Positions 33,155-42,358 of a stretch of 64,000 nt of DNA are shown here, in pieces. The stretch is taken from assembly GCA_963836915.1 (NCBI GenBank), contig CAWILH010000002.1, positions 3,596,001 to 3,660,000 of the forward strand, read 5' to 3'. Source of the DNA: Cryomorpha sp963836915. GTDB taxonomy: Bacteria > Bacteroidota > Bacteroidia > Flavobacteriales_D > Cryomorphaceae. The first letter of the stretch is position 1. Every line of letters starts with the position of its first letter. The position numbers and the translations under genes are program-made. The notes under the pieces are model-generated. The model ran no database searches, had not been told where the DNA came from, and was given only the letters and a program-made list of their open reading frames with translations.

Positions 33155-35893
33155 TTGAAAAGAATAATCTTTGCTGTACTCTTGCTGTGTCTGGTGACGG
33201 CCGCCCTGGTGGGGTTTTACCTTACCTTCGATCGTACGGCTGCCGCTCCTTCCATCACGCTCAAGGCCATTCCGCAAAGTGCCGCCATGATATTGGAAAC
33301 CAATGAGCTTGGCGAGATATGGCGCGATCTGTCCCAAACCAATATTATCTGGGAAGAGCTCAGGGCGACCGATCTTTACTTTCGGCTCGATGTAGCATTT
33401 CATGCACTCGACAGCCTTCTGGTAAATCAAAAAGAGCTGCGCGGCTATCTGGCCGATAAGCCTGCCGCGGTTTCCGTACATGTGTCGGGTGCGCGGAGCT
33501 ATAGCTATCTCCTCAGCCTTCAGCTTACAAAAATCGCTGAACCGGAAGAGATCGATCGACTGCTTCCCAAGCTCTTCGGGGCTGGCACTTCCGTAAAAAA
33601 GCGCATGTACGATGGCGTGGCTATCTACACCTTCCAGCCTAAGATGCTCGATGATCCGCTGATTTATTTTCAATACGAAGGGCTTTTGGTGATAAGCCTA
33701 TCATCCATATTGGCAGAAGAATCGCTGCGCGCATTGCTCAGGGATGGCTCTGTGCTTTCAAACCCATCATTCATGGATGTGAAAGAAACGCAAGGCCACG
33801 ATGCCCGAGCCGAGCTCTACATTAATTATAAACAGCTCAAGAATATCTTGGCGCAATACGCAGGTGCCGGCAGCAGGGACGCCGCCTTCTTCTCACAGCC
33901 TTATGCCGAGTGGTCTGCATTGGATATAAACCTAAAGTCAAATGCTGTGGTGATGAACGGTTTCGTGCTCAGTCCCGATAGCAGTGATGCTTGGCTGGGC
34001 GCCTTTCGGGATAGTCCGCCCGTGGCTATGGAGCTGCTTGATTATATGCCTTCCAATACGGCGTACTTTGCGTTTTTGGGGTTTGATGACTTTCACAAAT
34101 GGCGCCAAAGGCAATTGCTCACCTTGCAGCGCTCTAACCGGCGGTACTCACTTGAAAATGAAATTAAAAAATACGATGATGCCTGCGATTGCGATATCAG
34201 TGATCTGGCGCTTAGCTGGATAGGTAGCCAGGCTGTGGCTTTGATCACTGAGCCGGCTACCGATGAGTACGCCCAAAACCAATTGGCGATCTTCATGGCT
34301 GCCGATGGCGATAAGGCCGAAGGGAAACTGATCCTGCTGCATGAGAAATTGGCGAAAGGCGAAGCTCAGGCAGAAGCGTTTGGCGCGTACGAAATCTACC
34401 CGCTTCCGCTCGGTACTTTTTATGGCGCCGCGCTGAGCGAAGCCTTCGAAGGGCTCAAGGATCCTTATTTCACGCGGGTAGGTGACGCTATATTGATGGC
34501 CAACTCCATCAATGCGCTCCGAAATCTCTTAAATGGCCTTTCCACAAAAAACACATTGGTGAATGACGATGGTTTTGCCGCCCTGAGCGAGCAGATATCG
34601 GGGAGTTCCAACTTGCTCATCTATAGCTCGCTGGCCCGGTCGCCCTATATTTATCAGCATCTACTTGATGAAGAAAATGGTAAAGCTATTTTGGCGCAAG
34701 CCGAAGTGCTAAAAAAGTTTGAAGCTTTCATCTATCAGGTGAGCCACTATCGAGGCGATCTTTACTATAATAATATATACCTGAAGCATAATCCAGCTTA
34801 TAAGAAGGAGACCAACTCACTCTGGGAACTTCAAGTGAAGAATACGGTGAGCCAGAAACCAAGCCTGCTTACCAACCACTATACCGATGCGCTCGAAATA
34901 TTTCTGCAAGATGACAGTAACCGCGTCTATCTGATAAGCAATACTGGAAAATTGCTTTGGGAGCTTCCGCTCAAAGGCAAAATCACCAGCGATATACATC
35001 AGGTAGATGTGTATAAGAACGGCAAGCTTCAAATTCTCTTCAGCACCGCCACACAGCTATACCTTATCGATAGAAATGGGAATAACGTGGAGTCGTATCC
35101 GGTGAAGTTCAGTAAGCCTGCCAGCAATGGGGTTTCGGTAGCAGACTATGATAATAGCCGTGATTACCGCTTTTTTATCGGCCTTGCAGGGGGAGAAATA
35201 TTGACCTATGATGTGAAAGGAAGTATAGTGGAAGGATGGGAGTATAGCGACCCTGATGGTGACATCGTTTCGCCCGTAAAGCACATTCGCATCAAGTCTA
35301 AGGACTATCTCTTTGCCAGAAATAGGGCTGGAGACATCCGCTTGCTGGATCGCAAAGGAGACCTACGTCAAAAGACCACCCAAAAGATTTTGGCTCCTGC
35401 CAAAGGTGAGCCACAGCTGGCACTTGGCTCAAAGATTACGGAATCATCGCTTTTTTATGTCGACTCGGCCGGCTACGCATATCGACAGGGGTTCAACGAT
35501 CGGTTTGAGAAAATACGATTAACGGAAAAGGCTATTTTAGATTACGATTTTGCCGATCTTGATGGAGATGGATCATTGGATTGTGTGGTACTTAGCGCTA
35601 CTTCGTTGCAGGCATTTAAGATGAGTGGAGCGATTTTGTTTTCGGTAGATCTGGCCGAAAGTCAGTCTTACAGCATTCAGCTCTTCTTATTTCCTAAGAA
35701 TGCAGTTCGCATAGGCTTGACCGATCCACAGGCCGAACAGCTTTTGCTCTACGAAGCCAATGGAGCGGTGCGAAATGGTTTTCCCATCTATGGCAGTACG
35801 CCATTTGCCGTGGGCGACATGAACAGCGATGGGTATTTTAATCTCATCACGGCCGGCAAAGATGGTTTTATGTACGCCTACGCGATCGAGTAG
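33155..35893 (+). CDS. Membrane-anchored DUF3352-like protein with C-terminal propeller-like region
   Basis: 912 residues from a TTG start at 33155 (MKRIIFAVLLLCLVTAALVGFYLTF, a signal anchor). An ATG at 33122 in frame is possible, but the -7 box TACCTTTG overlaps its first codons. Residues about 35-560 resemble DUF3352 (PQSAAMILETNELGEIWRDLSQTN, SWIGSQAVAL). The last about 300 residues contain repeated short units with Asp-rich loops (ADLDGDGSLDCVVL, VGDMNSDGYFNLITAGKDG), typical of FG-GAP/beta-propeller repeats. Probably a periplasmic protein tethered to the inner membrane. Function unknown. Confidence 0.75.
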   Translation: MKRIIFAVLLLCLVTAALVGFYLTFDRTAAAPSITLKAIPQSAAMILETNELGEIWRDLSQTNIIWEELRATDLYFRLDVAFHALDSLLVNQKELRGYLADKPAAVSVHVSGARSYSYLLSLQLTKIAEPEEIDRLLPKLFGAGTSVKKRMYDGVAIYTFQPKMLDDPLIYFQYEGLLVISLSSILAEESLRALLRDGSVLSNPSFMDVKETQGHDARAELYINYKQLKNILAQYAGAGSRDAAFFSQPYAEWSALDINLKSNAVVMNGFVLSPDSSDAWLGAFRDSPPVAMELLDYMPSNTAYFAFLGFDDFHKWRQRQLLTLQRSNRRYSLENEIKKYDDACDCDISDLALSWIGSQAVALITEPATDEYAQNQLAIFMAADGDKAEGKLILLHEKLAKGEAQAEAFGAYEIYPLPLGTFYGAALSEAFEGLKDPYFTRVGDAILMANSINALRNLLNGLSTKNTLVNDDGFAALSEQISGSSNLLIYSSLARSPYIYQHLLDEENGKAILAQAEVLKKFEAFIYQVSHYRGDLYYNNIYLKHNPAYKKETNSLWELQVKNTVSQKPSLLTNHYTDALEIFLQDDSNRVYLISNTGKLLWELPLKGKITSDIHQVDVYKNGKLQILFSTATQLYLIDRNGNNVESYPVKFSKPASNGVSVADYDNSRDYRFFIGLAGGEILTYDVKGSIVEGWEYSDPDGDIVSPVKHIRIKSKDYLFARNRAGDIRLLDRKGDLRQKTTQKILAPAKGEPQLALGSKITESSLFYVDSAGYAYRQGFNDRFEKIRLTEKAILDYDFADLDGDGSLDCVVLSATSLQAFKMSGAILFSVDLAESQSYSIQLFLFPKNAVRIGLTDPQAEQLLLYEANGAVRNGFPIYGSTPFAVGDMNSDGYFNLITAGKDGFMYAYAIE

Positions 35894-35932
35894 GACAAGC
35901 CAGCGCAGCGCTATTTTGCGATCTTTTAAGGC

Positions 35933-36460
35933 TCATTGATTGTTTTCGCTCTTTGAATCTTCAAGCTCAGTATTGAGCCAAGCTTTCAGGTTTCGTGCAT
36001 CGGCCGAGAGCATATAACGTGTTAGAAGCCAGAATAGAATGGGCACGAAAAAAACAGGGATGATGTCGGTAAAGCTCAGTTTTGAATTGGTCAAAGCGCT
36101 GGATAGAAGTATGCTAAGTACAGATATCAAGGCGAGAAAATTAAGCACGATCAAGAATATATTCATCTTTATGACCAGCTCTATCCTGCTCTCATTTTCT
36201 GCGCTTTTGAGTTCTATTCTAGCGCGCGACGAGAGCGGATTGAGCAACCAAAAGGCAGGCCGCACATTTGCATTGAGCACGGTGCCTTCCATCTTTCCGA
36301 TCAATGGCTGGCGGCCGAATACCCAATCTTCATCAGTAAGGGCATTTTTCAAGATTTGCTCCACTTCATGGAGCGGTCGCGACGACGTGATACTCAAGTG
36401 ATAGAAGAAAAGCTTTTGGAATAAGGCTTTAGCAGCATCCTTAAAAGATTCTATTTTCAA
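35933..36460 (-). CDS. Membrane protein, unknown function
   Basis: 175 residues. A soluble N-terminal part of about 95 residues (RPLHEVEQILKNAL, VFGRQPLIGKMEGTV, RPAFWLLNPLSSRARIELK) is followed by two transmembrane helices (about 100-120 and 130-150) and a charged tail. I do not recognise the family. It lies 39 bases after efp on the same strand and may be the last gene of the lpxD-to-efp unit. In related genomes this position often holds sucD, which is not seen here. Confidence 0.65.
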   Translation of the reverse strand: MKIESFKDAAKALFQKLFFYHLSITSSRPLHEVEQILKNALTDEDWVFGRQPLIGKMEGTVLNANVRPAFWLLNPLSSRARIELKSAENESRIELVIKMNIFLIVLNFLALISVLSILLSSALTNSKLSFTDIIPVFFVPILFWLLTRYMLSADARNLKAWLNTELEDSKSENNQ

Positions 36461-36499
36461 GATTTATGTATCGATTAACGGCTTTGTATAAGGCCGCGA

Positions 36500-37066
36500 T
36501 CAATCCTTGACCCGCTCGCTGTACTCAGCCTTATGCGTATCAATCTTTATCTTATCGCCGATACCGATGAATAGGGGCACCCGCACTTCGGCTCCGGTAT
36601 CTATCGTAGCGGGCTTCATGGTATTGGTGGCGGTATCGCCTTTTATGCCGGGTTCGGTATAGGTGACTTCCGCTTCAATAAATTGTGGTATTTCTACATT
36701 CAGTGGCACTTCTTCATCGGCATGATATACGATGGTGCACACCATGCCTTCTTTCAGGAATTGGGGCTGCTCTATGAGCGGTCCTTCTATAAATACCTGC
36801 TCAAAGGTCTCGGTATGCATGAAGTGGTAGCCACTATTTTCGGGGTATAGATATTGGTACGGTCGGTGCTCAATACGGATCACTTCGATACCATGTCCGG
36901 CAGAGAAGGTATGGTCTAAGACCTTGCCACTTTCGATATTGCGAATTTTGGTCCGCACGAAGGCTGGGCCTTTTCCGGGCTTCACGTGTTGGAAGTCGAT
37001 CACGGTAAAGAGTTTTCCGTTATGCTTTATGCAAAGTCCGTTGCGTATATCTGATGTATTTGCCAT
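36500..37066 (-). CDS. efp: Translation elongation factor P
   Basis: 188-residue EF-P, which relieves ribosome stalling at polyproline. The three-domain layout is intact: the tip loop QHVKPGKGPAFVRTK with Lys32 where many EF-Ps are modified, the middle domain, and the C-terminal GIKGDTATNTMKPATIDTGAEVRVPLFI signature. No modification enzyme (EpmA/EpmB, EarP) is encoded in the window. Its usual Bacteroidota place after the lipid A genes is kept, with an ABC ATPase in between. Confidence 0.96.
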   Translation of the reverse strand: MANTSDIRNGLCIKHNGKLFTVIDFQHVKPGKGPAFVRTKIRNIESGKVLDHTFSAGHGIEVIRIEHRPYQYLYPENSGYHFMHTETFEQVFIEGPLIEQPQFLKEGMVCTIVYHADEEVPLNVEIPQFIEAEVTYTEPGIKGDTATNTMKPATIDTGAEVRVPLFIGIGDKIKIDTHKAEYSERVKD

Positions 37067-37098
37067 TCGTATAATATTTGAGCTTCAAATGTAGCTAA

Positions 37099-37728
37099 TT
37101 ATGCCTTTTTGAAGCTTTCGATTTCAATAATCTGGTCACAGAAATAATATTCTTCTTCTTGCCGGTTAGATGCCACCACGATCAGGCGGTCGCCCCGATA
37201 GGTATCGATCATCGATTTATACCAATCCATCCCAGAGCGATCCAAGTTTGATAAAGGCTCGTCAAGAAGTATGGCGCCGACATTGCTCATTATCGCCAAG
37301 CCTAGGCGCAGCCGTTGCTTCATACCCGAAGAGAAAAATTTTACTGGCTTGTTGCGGGCGCTTTCTAAGTGTACCGCTTTCGCGAAATGGCTTACGTCTA
37401 TTCCCGGAAGGGTCGGCTTCAGAGAAAAATGGAACTGCGCCATCTCATCAAGGGTGAGCTCTTCGTAAAGTTCTAGGTAGGGGCTGCAAAAGCTAAAATG
37501 CCGGTATGCTTCACTTTGTTTTATCGCTTCTCCGCTCAGCGCGTAAGTGAGCCGTCCAGTGCTCGGCGCTGCATAACCCAGTAATGTGCGCAGGGCGGTG
37601 CTCTTGCCTGAGCCATTGCCACCCACGATTACGTAGGCCGATGTGGGTTTGAGATGCGCCGTCCAGTTTTTGAATATCCAATCGCGGTTATAGCGCTTCC
37701 CGACCCTATCAAGCTTGATGTCAATCAT
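37099..37728 (-). CDS. Stand-alone ABC transporter ATP-binding protein with an Asn switch residue
   Basis: 209 residues, a single nucleotide-binding domain. Walker A is GGNGSGKST (36-44), the signature is FSSGMKQRLRLGLA and Walker B is AILLDEPLSNLD. The usual switch (H-loop) His after the following strand is replaced by Asn188 (VVASNRQEEEY). The start at 37728 (MIDIKLDRVGKRY) overlaps lpxA by 8 bases. No permease gene is nearby. The small size recalls CcmA-type subunits. Its place inside the lipid A operon suggests an envelope role, but this is inference. Confidence 0.85.
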   Translation of the reverse strand: MIDIKLDRVGKRYNRDWIFKNWTAHLKPTSAYVIVGGNGSGKSTALRTLLGYAAPSTGRLTYALSGEAIKQSEAYRHFSFCSPYLELYEELTLDEMAQFHFSLKPTLPGIDVSHFAKAVHLESARNKPVKFFSSGMKQRLRLGLAIMSNVGAILLDEPLSNLDRSGMDWYKSMIDTYRGDRLIVVASNRQEEEYYFCDQIIEIESFKKA

Positions 37729-38503
37729 TGCCAGGGCCGCGCATGATTCCCTTGGTCGACGCTTTAATGAAATTGATGATTTCGGATTTCTGCACGCTAT
37801 CCGGTATCTGGGCTTCCATCGCGGCGAGGCCAATTGAGACGTTTTTGTTCTGAACGTAGATGAGCCGGTATGCATTTTCTATTTGGGCTATGGTGGTGTC
37901 ATCAATGCCGCGCCGGCGCAATCCTATGGCATTTACTCCGGCATAGCGGAGTGGCTCGCGCGCTGCTTTTACATAAGGGGGCACATTCTTGCGCACCATC
38001 GAGCCGCCGGCTATAAAGGCATGCTTACCAATGGATAGGAATTGCTGCACGGCAACGATCCCTTCAAGTACAGCAAAGTCGTCTATCGTTACATGTCCGG
38101 CTATGGAAGCGGCGTTGGCTAGAATGCAATTATTCCCTACGGAAACGTCGTGACCAAGATGGGTGTATGCCATAAGCAGGCAGTTTTTTCCTACGCTGGT
38201 TTTATGTCGGTCTACGGTACCACGGTTTATGGTCACGCATTCGCGAATGGTCGTGTTGTCACCGATTTCGGCAGTGGTTTTCTCGCCCGAGAATTTTAAG
38301 TCTTGTGGAATGGCAGAGATCACTGCACCGGGAAAAATAATACAGTTTTTGCCTATACGGGCTCCATCCATAATGGTCACATTAGAATGGATTACGGTGC
38401 CATCGCCAATCTCGACATCCCCATGAATGGTGGTAAATGGGTCTATTGATACGTTATTTCCTATGCGCGCATCTGGATGTATACTCACCATTTCCCTTCC
38501 CAT
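37721..38503 (-). CDS. lpxA: Acyl-ACP--UDP-N-acetylglucosamine O-acyltransferase
   Basis: 260-residue left-handed beta-helix acyltransferase, the first step of lipid A synthesis. Hexapeptide repeats run from SIHPDARIGNNVSIDPF to about residue 190. Catalytic His is in LLMAYTHLGHDVSVGNNC, and the helical C-terminal domain ends the protein. The start at 38503 overlaps the lpxC-fabZ stop by one base (TGATG). A second ATG at 38488 (MVSIHPDAR) is an alternative. Confidence 0.95.
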   Translation of the reverse strand: MGREMVSIHPDARIGNNVSIDPFTTIHGDVEIGDGTVIHSNVTIMDGARIGKNCIIFPGAVISAIPQDLKFSGEKTTAEIGDNTTIRECVTINRGTVDRHKTSVGKNCLLMAYTHLGHDVSVGNNCILANAASIAGHVTIDDFAVLEGIVAVQQFLSIGKHAFIAGGSMVRKNVPPYVKAAREPLRYAGVNAIGLRRRGIDDTTIAQIENAYRLIYVQNKNVSIGLAAMEAQIPDSVQKSEIINFIKASTKGIMRGPGND

Positions 38504-39906
38504 CAAACTTTATCTTTTATGACCTGCGCCATCAGCTCACCTTCCGAGACCACATTTCCATTCACATATCCCGTTCCGCGCATCTGCACTATGCCGCGCC
38601 TTATGGGAGCTATGAGTTCCAGTTTGAATACGATGGTGTCGCCGGGCATTACTTTGCGCTTGAATTTAACGCTGTCTATTTTCATAAAATAGGTGCTCCA
38701 CTTCTCGGGCTCATCTACATTATGCAGCGCCAGCACACCACCGGCCTGTGCCATGGCTTCTATCTGAAGCACGCCGGGCATTACAGGATTTCCTGGGAAG
38801 TGGCCTTGAAAATAAGGCTCGTTGATCGTTACGTTTTTAATTCCGATCACTTCATTTTCGCTCAGCTCCAGTATCTTGTCGATCATCAAGAAAGGGTAGC
38901 GGTGTGGCAAGATGTTCATGATCTGGTTCACATCGTACACCCCTTCTTTTGAAAGGTCGAACTTGGGCGCTTGCTTCCGCTCATCTTTGATGAGCTGCTT
39001 TATTATTTTTGCGAATGCGGTATTGCCAGCATGTCCGGGCCTTGCGGCCAAAATATGCCCGCGAATGGGTTTGCCCACAAGTGCTAGATCGCCTACGATG
39101 TCGAGCAGCTTATGCCGTGCCGGCTCATTCTCAAACTTCAACTTTACCGTATTGAGCACGCCGATGCCTTCTACTTTAATGTCATCGTAATTCTTGCCGA
39201 CCAGTTCGGCTATCTTTTTGTACTCTTCTTGCGGGCGCTCTTGCTCTACCAGTACTATAGCATTATCAAGGTCTCCGCCTTTTATAAGGTTGTTCTTGGC
39301 CAGCTCTTCTATTTCCCGTAAGAAAACAAAGGTGCGGCAAGCGGCTATTTCGGTCTTGAATTCAGAGATATCGTACATCGACGCGTGCTGTGTGCCAAGC
39401 ACGGGAGAGTTATAATCTACCATTACCGTGACCCGAAATTCCTGTCCTGGAGTAGGCACTGCCAGCATTTCTACATAGCCGCGATCATCTTCGTAATATA
39501 GATTTTCCTTGAGTGTAAAATATTCGCGATCAGCATTTTGTTCTTGGTATCCCGCTTTCTCAATAGCATCGACGAATGGTTTGGCACTCCCATCCATAAT
39601 GGGCACTTCAGGGCCATCGAGGGTGATAAGCGCATTGTCGATCTCACACCCATATATGGCCGCGAGCACATGCTCGGTGGTGTATACGCGCCCGCCGTTT
39701 TGCTCAAGCGTAGTGCCGCGCTGGGTGGTGATCACATGGTCTACATCGGCCTTGATCAGTGGCTTACCTTCCAGATCAATGCGCTGAAAAACATAACCGT
39801 GGTTTTCGGGTGCGGGATGGATACCAAGGGTCACCTTCTCGCCCGAGTGCAGGCCTATTCCTTTAAGCTCGATGGGCGCAGCAAGGGTACGCTGTTTAAT
39901 GCTCAT
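38503..39906 (-). CDS. lpxC/fabZ: Bifunctional UDP-3-O-acyl-GlcNAc deacetylase / 3-hydroxyacyl-ACP dehydratase
   Basis: 467-residue fusion characteristic of Bacteroidota. Residues 1 to about 310 are LpxC, the zinc-dependent committed step of lipid A: KGIGLHSG, TTEHVLAAIYG (zinc His), HKLLDIVGDLALVG, RGHILAARPGH. Residues about 325-467 are FabZ: NILPHRYPFLMIDKIL, HFPGNPVMPGVLQIEAMAQ (catalytic His and Glu), and ISEGELMAQV-like ending. The fusion ties lipid A and fatty acid synthesis together. It overlaps lpxD and lpxA on either side (4 and 1 bases). Confidence 0.96.
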   Translation of the reverse strand: MSIKQRTLAAPIELKGIGLHSGEKVTLGIHPAPENHGYVFQRIDLEGKPLIKADVDHVITTQRGTTLEQNGGRVYTTEHVLAAIYGCEIDNALITLDGPEVPIMDGSAKPFVDAIEKAGYQEQNADREYFTLKENLYYEDDRGYVEMLAVPTPGQEFRVTVMVDYNSPVLGTQHASMYDISEFKTEIAACRTFVFLREIEELAKNNLIKGGDLDNAIVLVEQERPQEEYKKIAELVGKNYDDIKVEGIGVLNTVKLKFENEPARHKLLDIVGDLALVGKPIRGHILAARPGHAGNTAFAKIIKQLIKDERKQAPKFDLSKEGVYDVNQIMNILPHRYPFLMIDKILELSENEVIGIKNVTINEPYFQGHFPGNPVMPGVLQIEAMAQAGGVLALHNVDEPEKWSTYFMKIDSVKFKRKVMPGDTIVFKLELIAPIRRGIVQMRGTGYVNGNVVSEGELMAQVIKDKV

Positions 39907-40955
39907 TCTTGATTTTGCTTTTTTAATTCGGTTATCTCGTCACGCAGCGCCTTCATTTCTTTCATGATACCGGGCAGGTTGCGGAATCCGACATAGGACT
40001 TCTTGTAATTTCCGATAGAAAAGGCGGGTGACCCTTGCACGATAGTCTTTTCTTCGGCTATGGTGCGGCCTATGCCACTCTGGGCAGCTATCATTGTGCC
40101 ATCTGCTATTTTTATGTGGCCTACTATTCCCACTTGGCCGCCTATCATGCAGTTCTTTCCGATTTTAGTACTTCCGGCTATACCTGTTTGCGCTGCTATC
40201 ACCGTATTCTCACCTATCTCTACATTGTGGGCTATCTGAATCAGATTATCGATTTTAGCTCCCTTGTGAATAATGGTGCTGCCTAGCGTGGCTCGGTCTA
40301 TGGTGGTATTTGCACCTATCTCTACATGATCTTCTATGATCACATTGCCTATCTGGGCTACTTTTTGGTAGTTATTATCGCTGTTTGGCGCAAAGCCGAA
40401 ACCATCTCCTCCTATTATGACCCCGGCATGTATCACACAGTGGGCACCTATCTCGCAGTCGGCCAGTATGCGTGCGCCGGGATGAATGAGCGTGTCCTTT
40501 CCAATTTTTACGTTTTCGCCTATATAGCTCTGTCCATAGATTTTCACCCGATCCCCGATTTTAGTATTTCCCGATACTACGGCCGCCGCTTCTATGTAGC
40601 AGTCTGCGCCCAGTTGAGCAGAGTCAGAGATTATGGCTCGGTCTGAAATACCTTTTTTATCATGTTTGAGCTGGTTATACATCTCCAGCAATTTGGCGAA
40701 GCTTGCGTAAGGCTCTGCCACCTTGATAAGCGTGCAGGTAGCGGGCACGGCTCTTTCTGCTTCAAAATCTTTGCCTACGATCACCAGGGTGGCTCCAGTG
40801 CTGTATATATGCTCTTGGTATTTAGGGTTGGCCAAAAAGGAAAGTGTGCCTTCCTTACCTTCTTCAATTTTGCTCAATCCGGATACTTCCGCATTGGCGT
40901 CACCAACTACTTCTCCTTCAAGAATTTGAGCGATTTGGGAAGCCGAAAATTTCAT
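39903..40955 (-). CDS. lpxD: UDP-3-O-(3-hydroxyacyl)glucosamine N-acyltransferase
   Basis: 350-residue lipid A enzyme. The N-terminal uridine-binding domain (MKFSASQIAQILEGEVVGDANAEV) is followed by hexapeptide repeats forming a left-handed beta-helix, with the catalytic His region DNLIQIAHNVEIG and IGGDGFGFAP, and then a C-terminal helix. The -7 box TATATTTG ends 5 bases before the start codon. First gene of the lpxD-lpxC/fabZ-lpxA-ABC-efp unit. Confidence 0.96.
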   Translation of the reverse strand: MKFSASQIAQILEGEVVGDANAEVSGLSKIEEGKEGTLSFLANPKYQEHIYSTGATLVIVGKDFEAERAVPATCTLIKVAEPYASFAKLLEMYNQLKHDKKGISDRAIISDSAQLGADCYIEAAAVVSGNTKIGDRVKIYGQSYIGENVKIGKDTLIHPGARILADCEIGAHCVIHAGVIIGGDGFGFAPNSDNNYQKVAQIGNVIIEDHVEIGANTTIDRATLGSTIIHKGAKIDNLIQIAHNVEIGENTVIAAQTGIAGSTKIGKNCMIGGQVGIVGHIKIADGTMIAAQSGIGRTIAEEKTIVQGSPAFSIGNYKKSYVGFRNLPGIMKEMKALRDEITELKKQNQE

Positions 40956-40959
40956 CGCT

Positions 40960-40967
40960 CAAATATA
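40960..40967 (-). promoter_or_regulatory. -7 box TATATTTG of lpxD
   Basis: Minus-strand TATATTTG ends 4 bases before the lpxD ATG, implying a leaderless or near-leaderless message for the lipid A operon. No clear -33 TTG is found. Confidence 0.5.
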
Positions 40968-40997
40968 TAAATTAATCTATATGGCTTTATTGGTGCG

Positions 40998-42260
40998 CTA
41001 TCCATAGTTTTTAACTTCTTTTGGATAGTAAAGCACATATTTTTTGACCGCTTCGGCTTGCGCCAAAAGGGTACTGTTATCTGATGCATCGGCCAGGTCG
41101 GTAAGGTGTCCCGTTTTGGTCAATATGGTGATACGGTCGACTCCCGTCTCGTAGGCATGGTTTTCTACCTCGCTCACCTGAAAATAGTAGGGGAGTTCGC
41201 TTTGGCCAATGTTCAAGACCTTCATCGTTTCTTCGGCCATCTGCTTTACCTGGAGCTCATCAAAGGGGGTATTGCTCAAAATAACACGGTTCAAGTGTCT
41301 ATTTAAAATACGGCGACATAGATCGCTCAGTATGGGGTCATCGTGATCGACCCAAGCCTTGATGGCTCCCATTATATCATAGTCATCGAGTTTTACGAAG
41401 GTCTCCAGTACTTCTTTCTTTCGGGTAAAGTCTATGATGGCATAGTCTTCATATAGAAAGAACCGCAGCGCGGGTGAGCCAAAAAGGGCATCACCACGGC
41501 GTGCACAAAACTTGGCGCGCATCAATATTTGAATGAGCACTTTCTCTGCGCTCACCACCGTTTTATGCAGGTATACCTGCCAGTACATGAGCCGGCGTGC
41601 TACGATGAACTTTTCGATGGAGTAAATGCCTTTTTCTTCGACCACAATCTGATTATTCACCACATTGAGCATTTTTATAATACGCTGATTGCTCACTACC
41701 CCTTCTGAAACTCCGGTGAAGAAGCTATCGCGTGAGAGGTAGTCGAGCCGATCCATGTCGAGCTGGCTGCTTACCAACTGATGCAAGAATTTCTTCTGGT
41801 ACGCTCCTCGGAAAATTGCCAGGCCAAGGCTCAACTTTCCGTCAAAAATCCCATTGAGCCGCTCCATGAGCAGGCCGGAGATCACTTCGTGATTAACATT
41901 TTTTACCAAGGTAAATTCCAAGCTATGCGAGAAGGGGCCGTGGCCAATGTCATGGAGTAATATCGCCACCAATGCTCCTTCGTGCTCGGCTTCGGTGATG
42001 GGCACACCTTTTTCGCGCAGTGATGCGATGGCCATCTGCATAAGGTGCATGGCGCCAAGGGCATGGTGAAACCGGGTATGGTTGGCGCCGGGATATACAA
42101 GGTGCGACATACCCACTTGTTTTATTCGCCTTAAACGCTGAAAATAGGGGTGTTCAATGAGGTCGAAAATAAGGTCTCCGGGCACGGTTATAAAACCGTA
42201 GACCGGATCGTTCAGTATTTTTCGTTTGTTATGTGGCTCAAAAGGCGTTCCTTCACTCAT
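40998..42260 (-). CDS. HD-domain phosphohydrolase (dNTPase/SAMHD1-like)
   Basis: 420 residues. The start at 42260 (MSEGTPFEPHNKRKILNDPVYGFI) matches homologues, and the longer frame crosses the promoter. The HD metal site is complete: HTRFHHALGAMHLM, then ILLHDIGHGPFSHSLE, then MDRLDYLSRDS with the final Asp. This architecture is shared with SAMHD1-like dNTP triphosphohydrolases, so a nucleotide-pool role is likely. It is divergent from porX, 98 bases apart. Confidence 0.87.
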   Translation of the reverse strand: MSEGTPFEPHNKRKILNDPVYGFITVPGDLIFDLIEHPYFQRLRRIKQVGMSHLVYPGANHTRFHHALGAMHLMQMAIASLREKGVPITEAEHEGALVAILLHDIGHGPFSHSLEFTLVKNVNHEVISGLLMERLNGIFDGKLSLGLAIFRGAYQKKFLHQLVSSQLDMDRLDYLSRDSFFTGVSEGVVSNQRIIKMLNVVNNQIVVEEKGIYSIEKFIVARRLMYWQVYLHKTVVSAEKVLIQILMRAKFCARRGDALFGSPALRFFLYEDYAIIDFTRKKEVLETFVKLDDYDIMGAIKAWVDHDDPILSDLCRRILNRHLNRVILSNTPFDELQVKQMAEETMKVLNIGQSELPYYFQVSEVENHAYETGVDRITILTKTGHLTDLADASDNSTLLAQAEAVKKYVLYYPKEVKNYG

Positions 42261-42311
42261 TATTTCAGAAAGCTTGCACACTAAAGCCGTGTGAAAGTTG
42301 TTAATTGAATT

Positions 42312-42341
42312 CAAATGTAAGCCAATTAAGGCTTGCGCCAA
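42312..42341 (-). promoter_or_regulatory. Promoter of the HD-domain gene
   Basis: Minus strand: TTG (42341-42339), a 19-base spacer, TACATTTG (42319-42312), a full Bacteroidota consensus 51 bases before the HD gene start. It lies in the gap before porX. Confidence 0.7.
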
Positions 42342-42358
42342 AAATCAGCAAGAAACCT

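Noticed and set aside
33017..33673. 218-codon minus-strand frame over the rnhB end and the DUF3352-like gene
   Set aside because: It lies opposite the clearly conserved end of rnhB and the DUF3352 region and resembles no protein family.
36500..37066. Possible programmed frameshift or riboswitch near efp
   Set aside because: No slippery sequence, pseudoknot or conserved leader could be identified; efp is intact.
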